A DNA stretch of 15,149 nucleotides from Acidobacteriota bacterium (GTDB lineage: Bacteria; Acidobacteriota; Blastocatellia; Pyrinomonadales; Pyrinomonadaceae), in contig JABFSB010000058.1 in assembly GCA_013140875.1 (NCBI GenBank), positions 1 to 15,149 on the forward strand, written 5' to 3'. The position numbers and the translations under genes are program-made. Positions within the stretch are counted from its first letter, which is position 1. Each line of letters starts with the position of its first letter. This document shows, in pieces, positions 6,656 through 14,512 of this stretch. The notes under the pieces are model-generated. The model was given only the letters and a program-made list of their open reading frames with translations. It was not told where the DNA came from and did not search any database.

Positions 6656-7660
6656 ATGGATATACAGATCTTTCAATATCACCCGCTGATCGGTTTCCAT
6701 TTCATTCCTGATCTTCAGACCCGAATTCAACACGAAAGCGGCGGATATTTGCTGCGAACCAATAATGCCGGTTTCCGATCGGAACGCGACTTCGTTTTAG
6801 AGAAAAACCCGGATACATTCCGGATATTGCTGTTTGGCGATTCTTTTACCGCCGGCGACGGTGTCGGCAATAAATATCGGTTCGGTGATGTGCTGGAAAG
6901 TTTGATACCCGGCGTTGAGGTCTATAATTTTGGCCTGCCTGGAACCGGAACCGATCAACAGTATTTGGTTTATCGGGAAATTGCCGCAAAGTTCGAACAC
7001 GACCTTGTGGTGATTGCTGTTCAGGTTGAGAACATACGCCGCGTCGCATCGCGATTCCGGATGTCCCAACTCGCATCGGGCGAAAAAGCGCTTTTGGCGA
7101 AGCCATATTTCGAGTTTGACGAAAGCGGAGCATTGTCGCTCAAGGGTGTTCCGGTGCAAAATACGCCGATTCGGCCGGAAGAACTGACGGAGGACGAACA
7201 GGGCTATGTGGATCAAGGCGGCCGTCTGCTCTGGCTGCGTCAAGCAATTAACAAAGTAGGTGGCCAGGTAAAAGAAGTCGTGCAGCGAGTTTCGAAATAC
7301 CAGCCGCTGCCTGAGTACGATGATCCCAAGGGCAACGAGTGGACGCTGATGAAAGCGATTTTGAAAAAATGGATCGATGAATGCGAAAAGCCGGTGATCG
7401 TAATGCCGGTACCGCTTTATCATTACGTAGAGCAGACGGCTTCAGCGGACAGCTATCGCGCGCGATTTGCTGAACTCGCAGATATCGACGGCGTGACGCT
7501 GCACGACCCGCTGTCTGATTGTCTCTCGGTCTCAAAGGCCGAACGACGCGCGTTTAGATTTGAAACCGACATTCATCCCACGCCGTCGCATCATCGCCTG
7601 CTTGCCGAATCACTCTCGCGGCCGGTGCGAAAAAAGCTGGAAGATCTTTCAGGAGAATGA
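6656..7660 (+). CDS. SGNH/GDSL hydrolase-like protein, first gene of cassette
   Basis: This 334-residue protein has the SGNH fold signature. Block I is LLFGDSFTAGDGV with the nucleophile S63. A block II Gly lies in YNFGLPGTGTDQQ (G93). VQVENIRR near 123-130 stands where the block III Asn is expected. Block V is FETDIHPTPSHH with D305 and H307. Such proteins deacylate or acylate sugars and glycans; many in polysaccharide loci work on O-acyl groups. The N-terminal region (1-50), with HPLIGFHFIPDLQ and LRTNNAGFRS, is typical of SGNH proteins in polysaccharide or carbamoyltransferase loci. There is no signal peptide, so it is probably cytoplasmic or associated with a synthesis complex. No clear ribosome binding site precedes ATG 6656. 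Its TGA overlaps the next start codon (ATGA), which implies translational coupling. Confidence 0.8.
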   Translation: MDIQIFQYHPLIGFHFIPDLQTRIQHESGGYLLRTNNAGFRSERDFVLEKNPDTFRILLFGDSFTAGDGVGNKYRFGDVLESLIPGVEVYNFGLPGTGTDQQYLVYREIAAKFEHDLVVIAVQVENIRRVASRFRMSQLASGEKALLAKPYFEFDESGALSLKGVPVQNTPIRPEELTEDEQGYVDQGGRLLWLRQAINKVGGQVKEVVQRVSKYQPLPEYDDPKGNEWTLMKAILKKWIDECEKPVIVMPVPLYHYVEQTASADSYRARFAELADIDGVTLHDPLSDCLSVSKAERRAFRFETDIHPTPSHHRLLAESLSRPVRKKLEDLSGE

Positions 7661-9492
7661 ACCCGACAATCCTTGGCATCTCAGCGTTTTATCATGATTC
7701 GGCCGCGGCAATAACACGCGGCAGCGAAATAATTGCGGCTGCCCAGGAAGAGCGTTTTTCAAGAACCAAGCACGATCCGCGTTTTCCGTCGAATGCGATC
7801 AACTATTGTCTCAGCGAAGCGTTCATAGAACCGGATGAGCTGGATGCAGTAGTATTTTACGATCACCCGCTTCTCACGCTCGATCGCGTGCTGAAAACGA
7901 TCATTGCCACCGCACCGGACAGTTTGGCCCAATGGCGAAAAGCCGGCCGGTCGATCTTGGGAAGCAAATTATTTATTGAGGAGTATGTTCGCAAAGCGTT
8001 GGGAACTTCCATCAAACTCTATTTCGCGGAACATCACGCTTCACATGCAGCCTCGGCTTTTTTCCCGTCGCCATTCAGAGAGGCCGCAATATTGACCTTT
8101 GACGGCGTCGGAGAATGGGCGACGACAACGCTCGGCATCGGCAAGGGAAACAGGATAAAGATGCTGAAGGAGATCGATTTCCCGCACTCACTTGGTCTTT
8201 TGTACAGCGCGTTTACATATTTCTGCGGTTTCAAGGTTAATTCCGGCGAATACAAATTGATGGGATTGGCTCCGTACGGCAAACCTGTCTACGCCGACGT
8301 TATCCGAGACAACCTGATCGATGTCAAATCGAACGGATCGTTCCGCTTGAACATGGAGTTTTTCGGATATCTCGATTCTGACCGCATGACCAACAAAAAG
8401 TTTGAATCCCTTTTTGGCGGCCCGGCAAGATCACCGGAATCAAGAATAACAAGACGTGAAATGGACCTTGCCGCCTCGATCCAAAAAGTGACGGAGGAGA
8501 TAGTTCTCAAGGTCGCGAGTTACTTGCGTGACCTGACTGGTTTACCAGATCTCGTCATGGCCGGCGGTGTCGCACTGAATTGCGTGGCCAATGGACTGCT
8601 TCAACGCAAAGGCATTTTCGAACGGATATGGATCCAGCCAGCCGCCGGAGATGCGGGCGGAAGTCTCGGCGCTGCATTGCTAACGGCACACCATCGGCTT
8701 GGAGTAGAACGAAACATTGCTGGAGATAACGGCGATTCGCAATCGGGGTCGTTTCTTGGACCGGCATTCTCATCGGTTCAGGTGCGCGCTTTTCTTGATC
8801 GCGGTGAATATCCCTATTCGGTCGTCAGTGATTCGGGCGAGCGTTCGAATCTTATCGCCGCGGCATTAGCTGATGGCAAAGTTGTAGGTTTATTCAATGG
8901 ACGTATGGAGTTCGGACCGAGGTCTCTGGGAGCCCGATCCATTCTGGGTGATCCTCGCCGTCCGGAAACTCAGGCGACCATGAACCTGAAGATCAAATAC
9001 CGCGAGTCATTTCGACCTTTTGCTCCATCGACGCTGCGTGAAAAAGCAGCGGAGTATTTTGAACTGGATGTTGAAAGCCCTTATATGCTTCTTGTGGCTC
9101 CGGTCCGGCAAGAGCGGCGACTTGCCGAAAATGGACCGCCGGACGAGGGCGCGGAAGATCTTCTTGCCATTGTTAATACTCCAAGAAGCGAGATCCCCGC
9201 AGTCACGCACGTAGACTATAGCGCCCGTGTCCAAACAGTCGATCGGAAGTACAACGCCGCTTTTTACGACGTGATCGCAGCGTTCGAGGAATCGACCGGC
9301 GTACCGGTGGTAGTGAATACGTCATTCAATGTGCGCGGCGAGCCGATAGTGTGCACACCTCAGGACGCCTACAGATGTTTCATGCGGACGGAAATAGACA
9401 TGCTCGTTTTGGAGGACTGCGTCCTCCTAAAAACAGAACAGCCGCGATCCGACGACGACGATTCCTGGAAACAGGAGTACGAACTGGACTAA
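7657..9492 (+). CDS. NodU/TobZ/CmcH-family O-carbamoyltransferase
   Basis: The 611-residue enzyme transfers a carbamoyl group from carbamoyl phosphate, via carbamoyl-adenylate, to a hydroxyl of a sugar or metabolite. The N-terminal Kae1-like half starts ILGISAFYHDSAAA (H13). It has the metal-binding cluster AEHHASHAASAF (H126, H127, H130) with D149 in LTFDGVGEW, then GEYKLMGLAPYGKP and the nucleotide-site loops AGGVALNCVAN and PAAGDAGGSLGAAL. The C-terminal carbamoyltransferase domain shows FNGRMEFGPRSLGARSILGD, RESFRPFAPS and VNTSFNVRGEPIV. Everything expected for activity is present and the length is normal. Its start overlaps the SGNH gene by 4 nt with AGGAG just before it. Its last base is shared with the methyltransferase start (TAATG). 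The acceptor cannot be read from sequence; the neighbours suggest a glycan or glycosylated molecule. Confidence 0.93.
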   Translation: MNPTILGISAFYHDSAAAITRGSEIIAAAQEERFSRTKHDPRFPSNAINYCLSEAFIEPDELDAVVFYDHPLLTLDRVLKTIIATAPDSLAQWRKAGRSILGSKLFIEEYVRKALGTSIKLYFAEHHASHAASAFFPSPFREAAILTFDGVGEWATTTLGIGKGNRIKMLKEIDFPHSLGLLYSAFTYFCGFKVNSGEYKLMGLAPYGKPVYADVIRDNLIDVKSNGSFRLNMEFFGYLDSDRMTNKKFESLFGGPARSPESRITRREMDLAASIQKVTEEIVLKVASYLRDLTGLPDLVMAGGVALNCVANGLLQRKGIFERIWIQPAAGDAGGSLGAALLTAHHRLGVERNIAGDNGDSQSGSFLGPAFSSVQVRAFLDRGEYPYSVVSDSGERSNLIAAALADGKVVGLFNGRMEFGPRSLGARSILGDPRRPETQATMNLKIKYRESFRPFAPSTLREKAAEYFELDVESPYMLLVAPVRQERRLAENGPPDEGAEDLLAIVNTPRSEIPAVTHVDYSARVQTVDRKYNAAFYDVIAAFEESTGVPVVVNTSFNVRGEPIVCTPQDAYRCFMRTEIDMLVLEDCVLLKTEQPRSDDDDSWKQEYELD

Positions 9493-10724
9493 TGCGATTT
9501 TACCGTTACAAGGACGACTGGGTATCTTATCTCGAAAGTGACTTTAAGGATAAGCTGCTCTCGGCGATCCGGGGACTTTCACTCGAACGCTTGCAGAAAT
9601 TCCCGCCGCCGAAAGTTGAAGGCCTGCCATTTGGGAATGAGACCAGAGTACTCTCGCGCTTTCTCAGCGGCAAAAGTTCACAGTTGGACGCTTCGGCCTT
9701 TTCGACACTTTACCGGTCGCTTCTCAACGACGAATTAAGTCTTCTTTATTGGGCGTTTCGGCAAAATGAATATTTGCCGACGGAGAGTTGGCGTAAGATC
9801 CTTGACTCCGCCACAATCGATTTATGGATTGAAAACAAGTGCCTATTAAGAAATGGTGACGACAAACTTCAGTGTCAATTCAGTGCAATCGCAATCGACG
9901 GTGTCGTTTTCCTGACCGATCCGCTAAAAGATCACGGACAAATTTGGGAACCATTTTTTATCGTGGATGATGATGATCCAGCGAACGGAAGCGAAGACCT
10001 GCGGCCGTTCTATCACGCTTACATGGGTCTCGACTCGTTGCGAATGATCGAGGTGATGGAAGCGGATTCGGTACGCGGCGGTGGAAGATATTTGGACTGC
10101 GGGCCGGGTTCGGGAGGATTACTTTTGTATTTCGGACGCCGTTTCGAACAGGCCGTCGGTATCGATATTAGTCAACGCGCCGCGACACTGTCGCAGTTCA
10201 ACGCCGAGCTTAACGGCTTTGATCACATAAAGGCCTCTTGCGACAACGCCCTCGAACTGTCCGGCAAATACGGACGATTCGATTTGATCACATGGAATCT
10301 GCCTTTCATATTCATGCCGGATGAAGACAAAGACAGATATATCGACGCGTTCGGCGGCGAACTCGGGATCGGACTTTGCCTTGATTTTATCAAAACGCTT
10401 CCGGCAATTATGACCGAATCGGGCAAGGCGTGCGTGGCAGCCTTGGCGCCGATCACCGAAAAGAACGAGAATGTCCTCGAAGGGCGGCTGAAGCGAATGC
10501 TCGGCGACTTAAAACTTGACTGCCATGTCCGTGTCGCTCAGGTTTCGGTAGCTTCCAATAAAAAGTTGTGGGACTTTCATCATAGCTTCGGTTTGGCCAA
10601 ATTCGAGAGTGTATACTTAATGCTTAAGCCGGGAAATGGTATTCTCACGCGGAAAGAAGCACCCTTTACGCGTCGATTGATAGACCGCGTTCGCGAGCGG
10701 ATGTATGTTCGTAAATTCGACTAA
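9492..10724 (+). CDS. Class I SAM-dependent methyltransferase with long N-terminal domain
   Basis: From ATG 9492 the protein has 410 residues. The frame is open further upstream, but that part overlies the carbamoyltransferase gene, and TAATG overlap is typical of coupled starts. An N-terminal region of about 190 residues (about 20-190) has no motif I recognise, apart from Trp/Tyr-rich stretches and an acidic FFIVDDDDPANG near 156-166. The Rossmann core begins at YLDCGPGSGGLLLYF (motif I, 200-214), with AVGIDIS (D225 should bind the ribose) and LITWNLPFIF around 265-274. NLPF resembles the NPPY-type motif IV of N/Q-methyltransferases such as PrmC and RsmC, so an amino-group or base-like target is possible. 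This two-part layout, predicted substrate domain then catalytic core, recalls RsmC and RlmG, but the setting points to a small molecule or glycan. The acceptor is unknown. Confidence 0.8.
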   Translation: MRFYRYKDDWVSYLESDFKDKLLSAIRGLSLERLQKFPPPKVEGLPFGNETRVLSRFLSGKSSQLDASAFSTLYRSLLNDELSLLYWAFRQNEYLPTESWRKILDSATIDLWIENKCLLRNGDDKLQCQFSAIAIDGVVFLTDPLKDHGQIWEPFFIVDDDDPANGSEDLRPFYHAYMGLDSLRMIEVMEADSVRGGGRYLDCGPGSGGLLLYFGRRFEQAVGIDISQRAATLSQFNAELNGFDHIKASCDNALELSGKYGRFDLITWNLPFIFMPDEDKDRYIDAFGGELGIGLCLDFIKTLPAIMTESGKACVAALAPITEKNENVLEGRLKRMLGDLKLDCHVRVAQVSVASNKKLWDFHHSFGLAKFESVYLMLKPGNGILTRKEAPFTRRLIDRVRERMYVRKFD

Positions 10725-10728
10725 AAAG

Positions 10729-11067
10729 ATGAAAAACGATTCGCACGAAAAAGATCTCCTCGCGGACTTTTACGAAAGGTTTATTCTTCCTCTCGCAAGC
10801 ACCGCAGAGGAAGCCGGCGGCGACGTACTTCAATTAGATTTAGATAGTGAGGCTGATTCGTACTTCATAGATCGTCACGATGAAGGCGACTATCTTCACA
10901 TTATCGACGCATCGCACATGGCGGCCGAACTGAAAAAACTTTGGTTGGACGATCCGATTCCCGATCTTTCTGAAATAGCTTTGCCGATAATTGAATTGGC
11001 CGATCAACTGCACGAAAACGAAGAAGTATCGGACGAAGTTTCTCCGTTCGTCTACGCCATGTTTTGA
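10729..11067 (+). CDS. Acidic 112-residue orphan protein in the cassette
   Basis: I do not recognise the family. The protein is strongly acidic and starts MKNDSHEKDLLADFYERF. A helical N-terminus is followed by a beta-like part around DYLHIIDASHMAAELKKLW and a C-terminal helix ALPIIELADQLHENEE. It is an acyl-carrier-like size, but no DSL phosphopantetheine motif is present. An earlier in-frame ATG at 10705 would add eight residues and overlap the methyltransferase. I prefer 10729, 4 nt after the methyltransferase stop; neither start has a strong ribosome binding site. The stop TGA at 11065-11067 overlaps the deacetylase ATG by one base. This overlap with neighbours on both sides suggests a role with the cassette enzymes, perhaps as a carrier or scaffold; that is inference. 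Confidence 0.65.
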   Translation: MKNDSHEKDLLADFYERFILPLASTAEEAGGDVLQLDLDSEADSYFIDRHDEGDYLHIIDASHMAAELKKLWLDDPIPDLSEIALPIIELADQLHENEEVSDEVSPFVYAMF

Positions 11068-11891
11068 TGAATCTCAACCTGTTCAAAAGAAAGGTTGCCG
11101 CAGGACTGGACGTGCTCGGCGTCAACGCCGCCGGCTTTGCGCTTCAGAAAGTGTTTTTCTCTCCGTTCTTGCGGGTCGTCAATTATCACGACGTACCTCC
11201 CGAATTAGCGGCAAATTTTGAAGAGCATCTAAAATTTTATTCAAAGTGCTTCGTCAATGTCGCGGAAGGCGATCTGCGCGGCTTCCTTAAGGGAAAAACG
11301 TGGCCGCACGACAAACCCGGACTAATTCTTTCTTTTGACGACGGTCTGGCCTCGCACATTGAAACCGTGGCTCCCTTGCTTGAGAAATATGGTTTCACGG
11401 GCTGGTTTTTTGTCCCGGCCGAACGTGTTATCACGCGGAGTGAACTCGGCCTGGAAGAAGAGACGACGGATGAGAAAAGGCTTACCACTGATGATGTAAG
11501 GACGCTTGATGTCAATCACGTGATCGGTTCGCATACCACGACGCACTGCAGGTTGAGTGCCGACCTCGATCGCGAAAAACTTTCTTTCGAGATCGAAAGG
11601 TCTAAGTCATTGCTCGAAGAAGCCCTGGGTCACGATGTGAGAATTTTTTGCTGGGTCGGCGGTGAAGAATTTTCGTACAGCAAAGCCGCGGCCGGGCTGA
11701 TCAGAGACGAATATGATCTCAGCTTTATGACAAACAATTCAGTAATTCGTCCCGGCACGAATCCTTTGCAGATCCAAAGAACGAATATCGAAGCTGAAAA
11801 CCCATTGTCATTAGTTCGATTTCAACTTGCCGGATTTCTAGACATTATTTACTCGCCCAAACGCAGGCGGGTGAACAATCTGACGCGGTGA
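11067..11891 (+). CDS. NodB-type (CE4) polysaccharide deacetylase
   Basis: The protein has 274 residues from ATG 11067; the TTG at 11064 is in frame but would overlap the previous stop. This family removes N- or O-acetyl groups from sugars. NYHDV at 39-43 is the usual first strand, LSFDDGLASH gives D91/D92 (motif 1, catalytic base and metal ligand), and GSHTTTHCRLS gives H156 and H160 (motif 2, metal ligands). The usual motif 3 (RxPxG) is replaced by CWVGGEEFSYS (195-205), which lacks the arginine, so activity or specificity may differ. A basic N-terminus (MNLNLFKRKV) and a moderately hydrophobic helix at 10-35 could associate with membrane, but no cleavable signal is evident. It is the last cassette gene. 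Confidence 0.85.
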   Translation: MNLNLFKRKVAAGLDVLGVNAAGFALQKVFFSPFLRVVNYHDVPPELAANFEEHLKFYSKCFVNVAEGDLRGFLKGKTWPHDKPGLILSFDDGLASHIETVAPLLEKYGFTGWFFVPAERVITRSELGLEEETTDEKRLTTDDVRTLDVNHVIGSHTTTHCRLSADLDREKLSFEIERSKSLLEEALGHDVRIFCWVGGEEFSYSKAAAGLIRDEYDLSFMTNNSVIRPGTNPLQIQRTNIEAENPLSLVRFQLAGFLDIIYSPKRRRVNNLTR

Positions 11892-11913
11892 GCCACCCTT
11901 TATTTCACGAGCG

Positions 11914-11948
11914 TTCGGTCTTTATTTCGAATATCAAGACTTACCGAA
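11914..11948. terminator. Bulged hairpin between convergent cassette and transglutaminase genes
   Basis: TTCGGT (11914-11919) pairs with ACCGAA (11943-11948). Inside it, CTT-TATT-TCG-AATA-TC-AAG forms a second stem with a 3-nt loop and small bulges. It lies in the only spacer (68 nt) between the deacetylase stop and the stop of the minus-strand gene, where a shared terminator would be expected. No T-run follows on either strand, so termination is not established. Confidence 0.3.
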
Positions 11949-11959
11949 TAACAACTTGC

Positions 11960-14134
11960 TCATTTCTCCTCGCTCTCAATCCGGTCGAGCCATTCCTCTA
12001 CTTGTGACGACTCATCCGGACGAAGATTCTTTACGCCAAAACGAACCTGATTGTACTTTTCGGTGACCATCACGGCCTCGGGCATTCCAACTGTATAAGC
12101 GAACTCCAACGGAGTTTGATGAGACTCGCGGACGAAACCCTTTTCGGCCAACATCTCGATCATTCTCTCGTAAAACTTTACGATCGATGCATCCGTGCGT
12201 CCAAAAAATCGGTCATAGAGTCGTCGCCAGACTTTTAATCTCACTATCCTTCGAAACAGCCACACAAACATGAAGAAACCGGTCAGTGCGGCGACCACGT
12301 ACAACGCTCCGCGACCGACCGCGTTCAAGCTCGTTTCGATGCCGTTGTCTCCGCGAACATCGGCCCACCATTCGGATAATGTATTGGTAACGCCGTTCAT
12401 CCAGCCGGAAGTTTTTGATTGATAATCGGAAAACCCGCGTTTGACTGATGTGAATAGCGACCGTTGCTCCTGGTTATCGAACGCCACAAAATACTGTATC
12501 CAGAACGTTTCCAGTGCTTCGAGATACTTGCTCACCGTAGCGCCGATGCCGGGCGATGTCGTTCCCGCCGCGACCTGGCCTGAAAACGGAGTGGGATCGA
12601 ACGGCACCCACGTATTTTCACCGGGAAAATAAACCTCGACCCACGAATGCGCATTTCTTTGTCTTACGACCCAGACGTCAGCCGTGTCGTTATACTCGCC
12701 TTGTGAAAAACCGTTAACGATACGCGTAGCGATCCCTTCGGTACGCAGCATGATCGCCATCGCGGTTGCAAAATATTCGCAATGGCCTTCCTTAACATTG
12801 AACAAAAAATCGGCGAGCGGTTGATCGCCGGACGCTTTCTGCTCCAGCGTGTATCCGATCTTATTTTGAAGATACGATTCGATGTTCTTTGCCGTATCGT
12901 AACGATTTTGCGATTGTCCGGTTATCCTGACCGCAAGCTGTTTTATTCTGGGATCAAGACCCTCGGGAAGCTTGAGATAATTATCGAAGTTTTCAGGATA
13001 AGGCGCTTGATCGGCCCGTAAATTTTGCGGCTGCGGCAGCGAACGATCGGACAGCACCTTGTAGCTGACCCGCTCGCCGGAACGGTTAAAACTGACCGAG
13101 CCGTGCCTGTCCTTGAACAAAACCGGAAAATTGCCTTGCACGGCAACGATGCGCGGCAACGCGAACAGGACCGGATTCTCAAGCGGCTCAAGATACACGG
13201 TCTGGGTCGTCAACCCCTCGCGGCCCGTCGCATAATCGAGCTGAATCAGATCCCGGTCGCCGCGAACGTGCGGTTCTTTTGCCGCGACCTTGCGACTCCA
13301 CGATTTATTATCAAAAGTGTCCAGGGAAACGCCGCGCCATTTCAGGTTGGAAGTATTTGCATTTTCCCCCTCCAGGCGAACCCGCATCACGATCTCGTCG
13401 TTTTGCTGGATGCTCCCGATCCCGCCGAGCCTTACCGTATCCGAAAACCCCGATGAGGTAGAAACACCACCTGGGTTTCCGCCAAGTCCGGCCCCGCCCA
13501 CACGCGGAAGCAAAAAGAACATCGGCACCGCTAAGGCAATGATAAAAAAAATGAGCACGACCGCCGTGACGGGCAGGCGCTTTGCCGGAAGCGGCGTGGG
13601 CGGCTCGATTTCAGAGATCACTTTATCGACGGCCGCCATTTTGTCGCGCGTGGTCCGTCCCGTTTTCCTGACCTCGAACACGATGACCGTGCAGACCATT
13701 ACAAAAACGTAGAGCACAAACGAAAACAAATAAAGAGCGCTGATGCTTAATCCGGCCGCCAACAGGACCTCGAAGAACGCCATCAGATAAAGAAATATCC
13801 AGTCTCTGTCGGATTTTCGCTGGAGAATCTTTATCGCTGAAAGGGACAGGATAAGCCTTCCAAGTATCCCGGCCACCATTGTCCCGCTGTCGGCGAATTG
13901 AAATATCCCGGCCCGCCAGGCAACATAATAAAGCGGCAAAGCGGCAATGATCAGCACCGTCCCGAGCCGCTCGGATATCTGCCACCGGGAACCCTCAAGA
14001 AACCACGCGGCGACCATCAGGGCGATGAAAACCCCCGTCCCGACAGTTCCAAACGTTCCCGAGACCCACATCGACAAAAAGCCGCAAAATACGGCCGCGT
14101 AGGATAAGGATTTGAAAAGTCTTTCGAAGTTCAC
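11960..14134 (-). CDS. TgpA-like membrane transglutaminase-domain protein
   Basis: The protein has 724 residues in the DUF3488/transglutaminase-core/DUF4129 layout. About five or six transmembrane helices fill residues 10-155, and another lies at 188-210. A periplasmic region follows, with the papain-like core at about 400-520. Its catalytic triad is complete: C452 in KEGHCEYFATA, H496 in RNAHSWVEV and D513 in PFDPTP. A last transmembrane helix spans about 608-628, followed by a cytoplasmic tail of about 95 residues. The Pseudomonas relative TgpA is an essential inner-membrane protein with transglutaminase activity, so an envelope protein or peptide substrate is likely. The start at 14132-14134 is GTG with no strong ribosome binding site. 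A probable promoter lies only about 30 nt upstream. Confidence 0.9.
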   Translation of the reverse strand: MNFERLFKSLSYAAVFCGFLSMWVSGTFGTVGTGVFIALMVAAWFLEGSRWQISERLGTVLIIAALPLYYVAWRAGIFQFADSGTMVAGILGRLILSLSAIKILQRKSDRDWIFLYLMAFFEVLLAAGLSISALYLFSFVLYVFVMVCTVIVFEVRKTGRTTRDKMAAVDKVISEIEPPTPLPAKRLPVTAVVLIFFIIALAVPMFFLLPRVGGAGLGGNPGGVSTSSGFSDTVRLGGIGSIQQNDEIVMRVRLEGENANTSNLKWRGVSLDTFDNKSWSRKVAAKEPHVRGDRDLIQLDYATGREGLTTQTVYLEPLENPVLFALPRIVAVQGNFPVLFKDRHGSVSFNRSGERVSYKVLSDRSLPQPQNLRADQAPYPENFDNYLKLPEGLDPRIKQLAVRITGQSQNRYDTAKNIESYLQNKIGYTLEQKASGDQPLADFLFNVKEGHCEYFATAMAIMLRTEGIATRIVNGFSQGEYNDTADVWVVRQRNAHSWVEVYFPGENTWVPFDPTPFSGQVAAGTTSPGIGATVSKYLEALETFWIQYFVAFDNQEQRSLFTSVKRGFSDYQSKTSGWMNGVTNTLSEWWADVRGDNGIETSLNAVGRGALYVVAALTGFFMFVWLFRRIVRLKVWRRLYDRFFGRTDASIVKFYERMIEMLAEKGFVRESHQTPLEFAYTVGMPEAVMVTEKYNQVRFGVKNLRPDESSQVEEWLDRIESEEK

Positions 14135-14162
14135 TTAGATTGCGGCAAAATGCCTAGGTATG

Positions 14163-14190
14163 ATTATTACACACGAAATTTCGTTGTAAA
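14163..14190 (-). promoter_or_regulatory. Promoter of the transglutaminase gene with palindromic spacer
   Basis: Read on the minus strand, TTTACA (plus 14185-14190) and AATAAT (plus 14163-14168) are 16 nt apart; each differs from consensus by one base. Transcription would start near 14156, about 22 nt before the GTG start. The spacer between the boxes holds the perfect 12-bp palindrome ACGAAATTTCGT (14173-14184), a classic position for a repressor or activator site. Confidence 0.5.
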
Positions 14191-14219
14191 AGAGTGTAAT
14201 CTTTCGATTTACAACCGAA
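14166..14219. repeat. Nested inverted repeats with four TGTAA half-sites
   Basis: ATTACAC (14166-14172) is a perfect inverted match to GTGTAAT (14194-14200) and encloses the palindrome ACGAAATTTCGT. A second dyad pairs TTCG-TTGTAAA (14180-14190) with TTTACAA-CCGAA (14208-14219), 11 bp with one bulged base. The dyads overlap, so only one could fold at a time in RNA. As DNA they give TTACA at 14167 and 14209 and TGTAA at 14185 and 14195, the last two exactly 10 bp apart. Confidence 0.55.
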
Positions 14220-14281
14220 TTTGACTAGCCGAATGCAAAATACATTTTTGTTGATTTTGAGATTGAGCTTCTTTCATCTTC

Positions 14282-14317
14282 TTCCTCTTTTTCCTCTTTT
14301 TCCTCTAAGTCCTCTTC
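14282..14317. repeat. Imperfect 9-bp polypyrimidine tandem repeat
   Basis: Four consecutive 9-bp units read TTCCTCTTT, TTCCTCTTT, TTCCTCTAA and GTCCTCTTC. They lie within a longer pyrimidine-rich run from about 14269 to 14320. On the minus strand the tract is purine-rich, like repeated GAGGA boxes, but no gene follows it closely on that strand. Confidence 0.6.
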
Positions 14318-14405
14318 TTTTGTGGTTAGAAATATCGTTCCACGGAAAGAGAAGAATCAATGGAGAAGGCAGTTAATTGTCGGCGACACGTCTGAAGAAA
14401 TTTGA

Positions 14406-14435
14406 TTGCCTTTAGTGTAAAAACTTGTTTATACT
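14406..14435 (+). promoter_or_regulatory. Probable promoter of the Deg-like protease gene
   Basis: TTGCCT (14406-14411) and TATACT (14430-14435) are 18 nt apart. The -10 is identical to that of the cassette promoter at 6616. A start near 14442 would leave a leader of about 70 nt before ATG 14513. Confidence 0.45.
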
Positions 14436-14512
14436 ATTGGTTGCCCCATCGGCATCTGGATTGCCGTTTTATCCTCAACGTCGGTACCGTTTAAAAACAG
14501 TCTAAAACTATT

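Larger units (their letters stand above)
14135..14512. other. Divergent 378-nt regulatory spacer
   Basis: No coding region is supported here. The spacer separates the transglutaminase gene (minus) from the Deg-like protease gene (plus). From left to right it holds a minus-strand promoter, nested dyads at 14166-14219, a 9-bp pyrimidine repeat at 14282-14317 and a plus-strand promoter near 14406-14435. I see nothing else of note in 14320-14400. Confidence 0.6.

Noticed and set aside
13025..13712. Plus-strand frames of about 140 residues opposite the transglutaminase gene
   Set aside because: They are antisense shadows of conserved coding sequence with basic, low-quality translations.
14282..14317. 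CRISPR-like array
   Set aside because: Units are 9 bp, directly adjacent and without spacers, so it is a simple tandem repeat.
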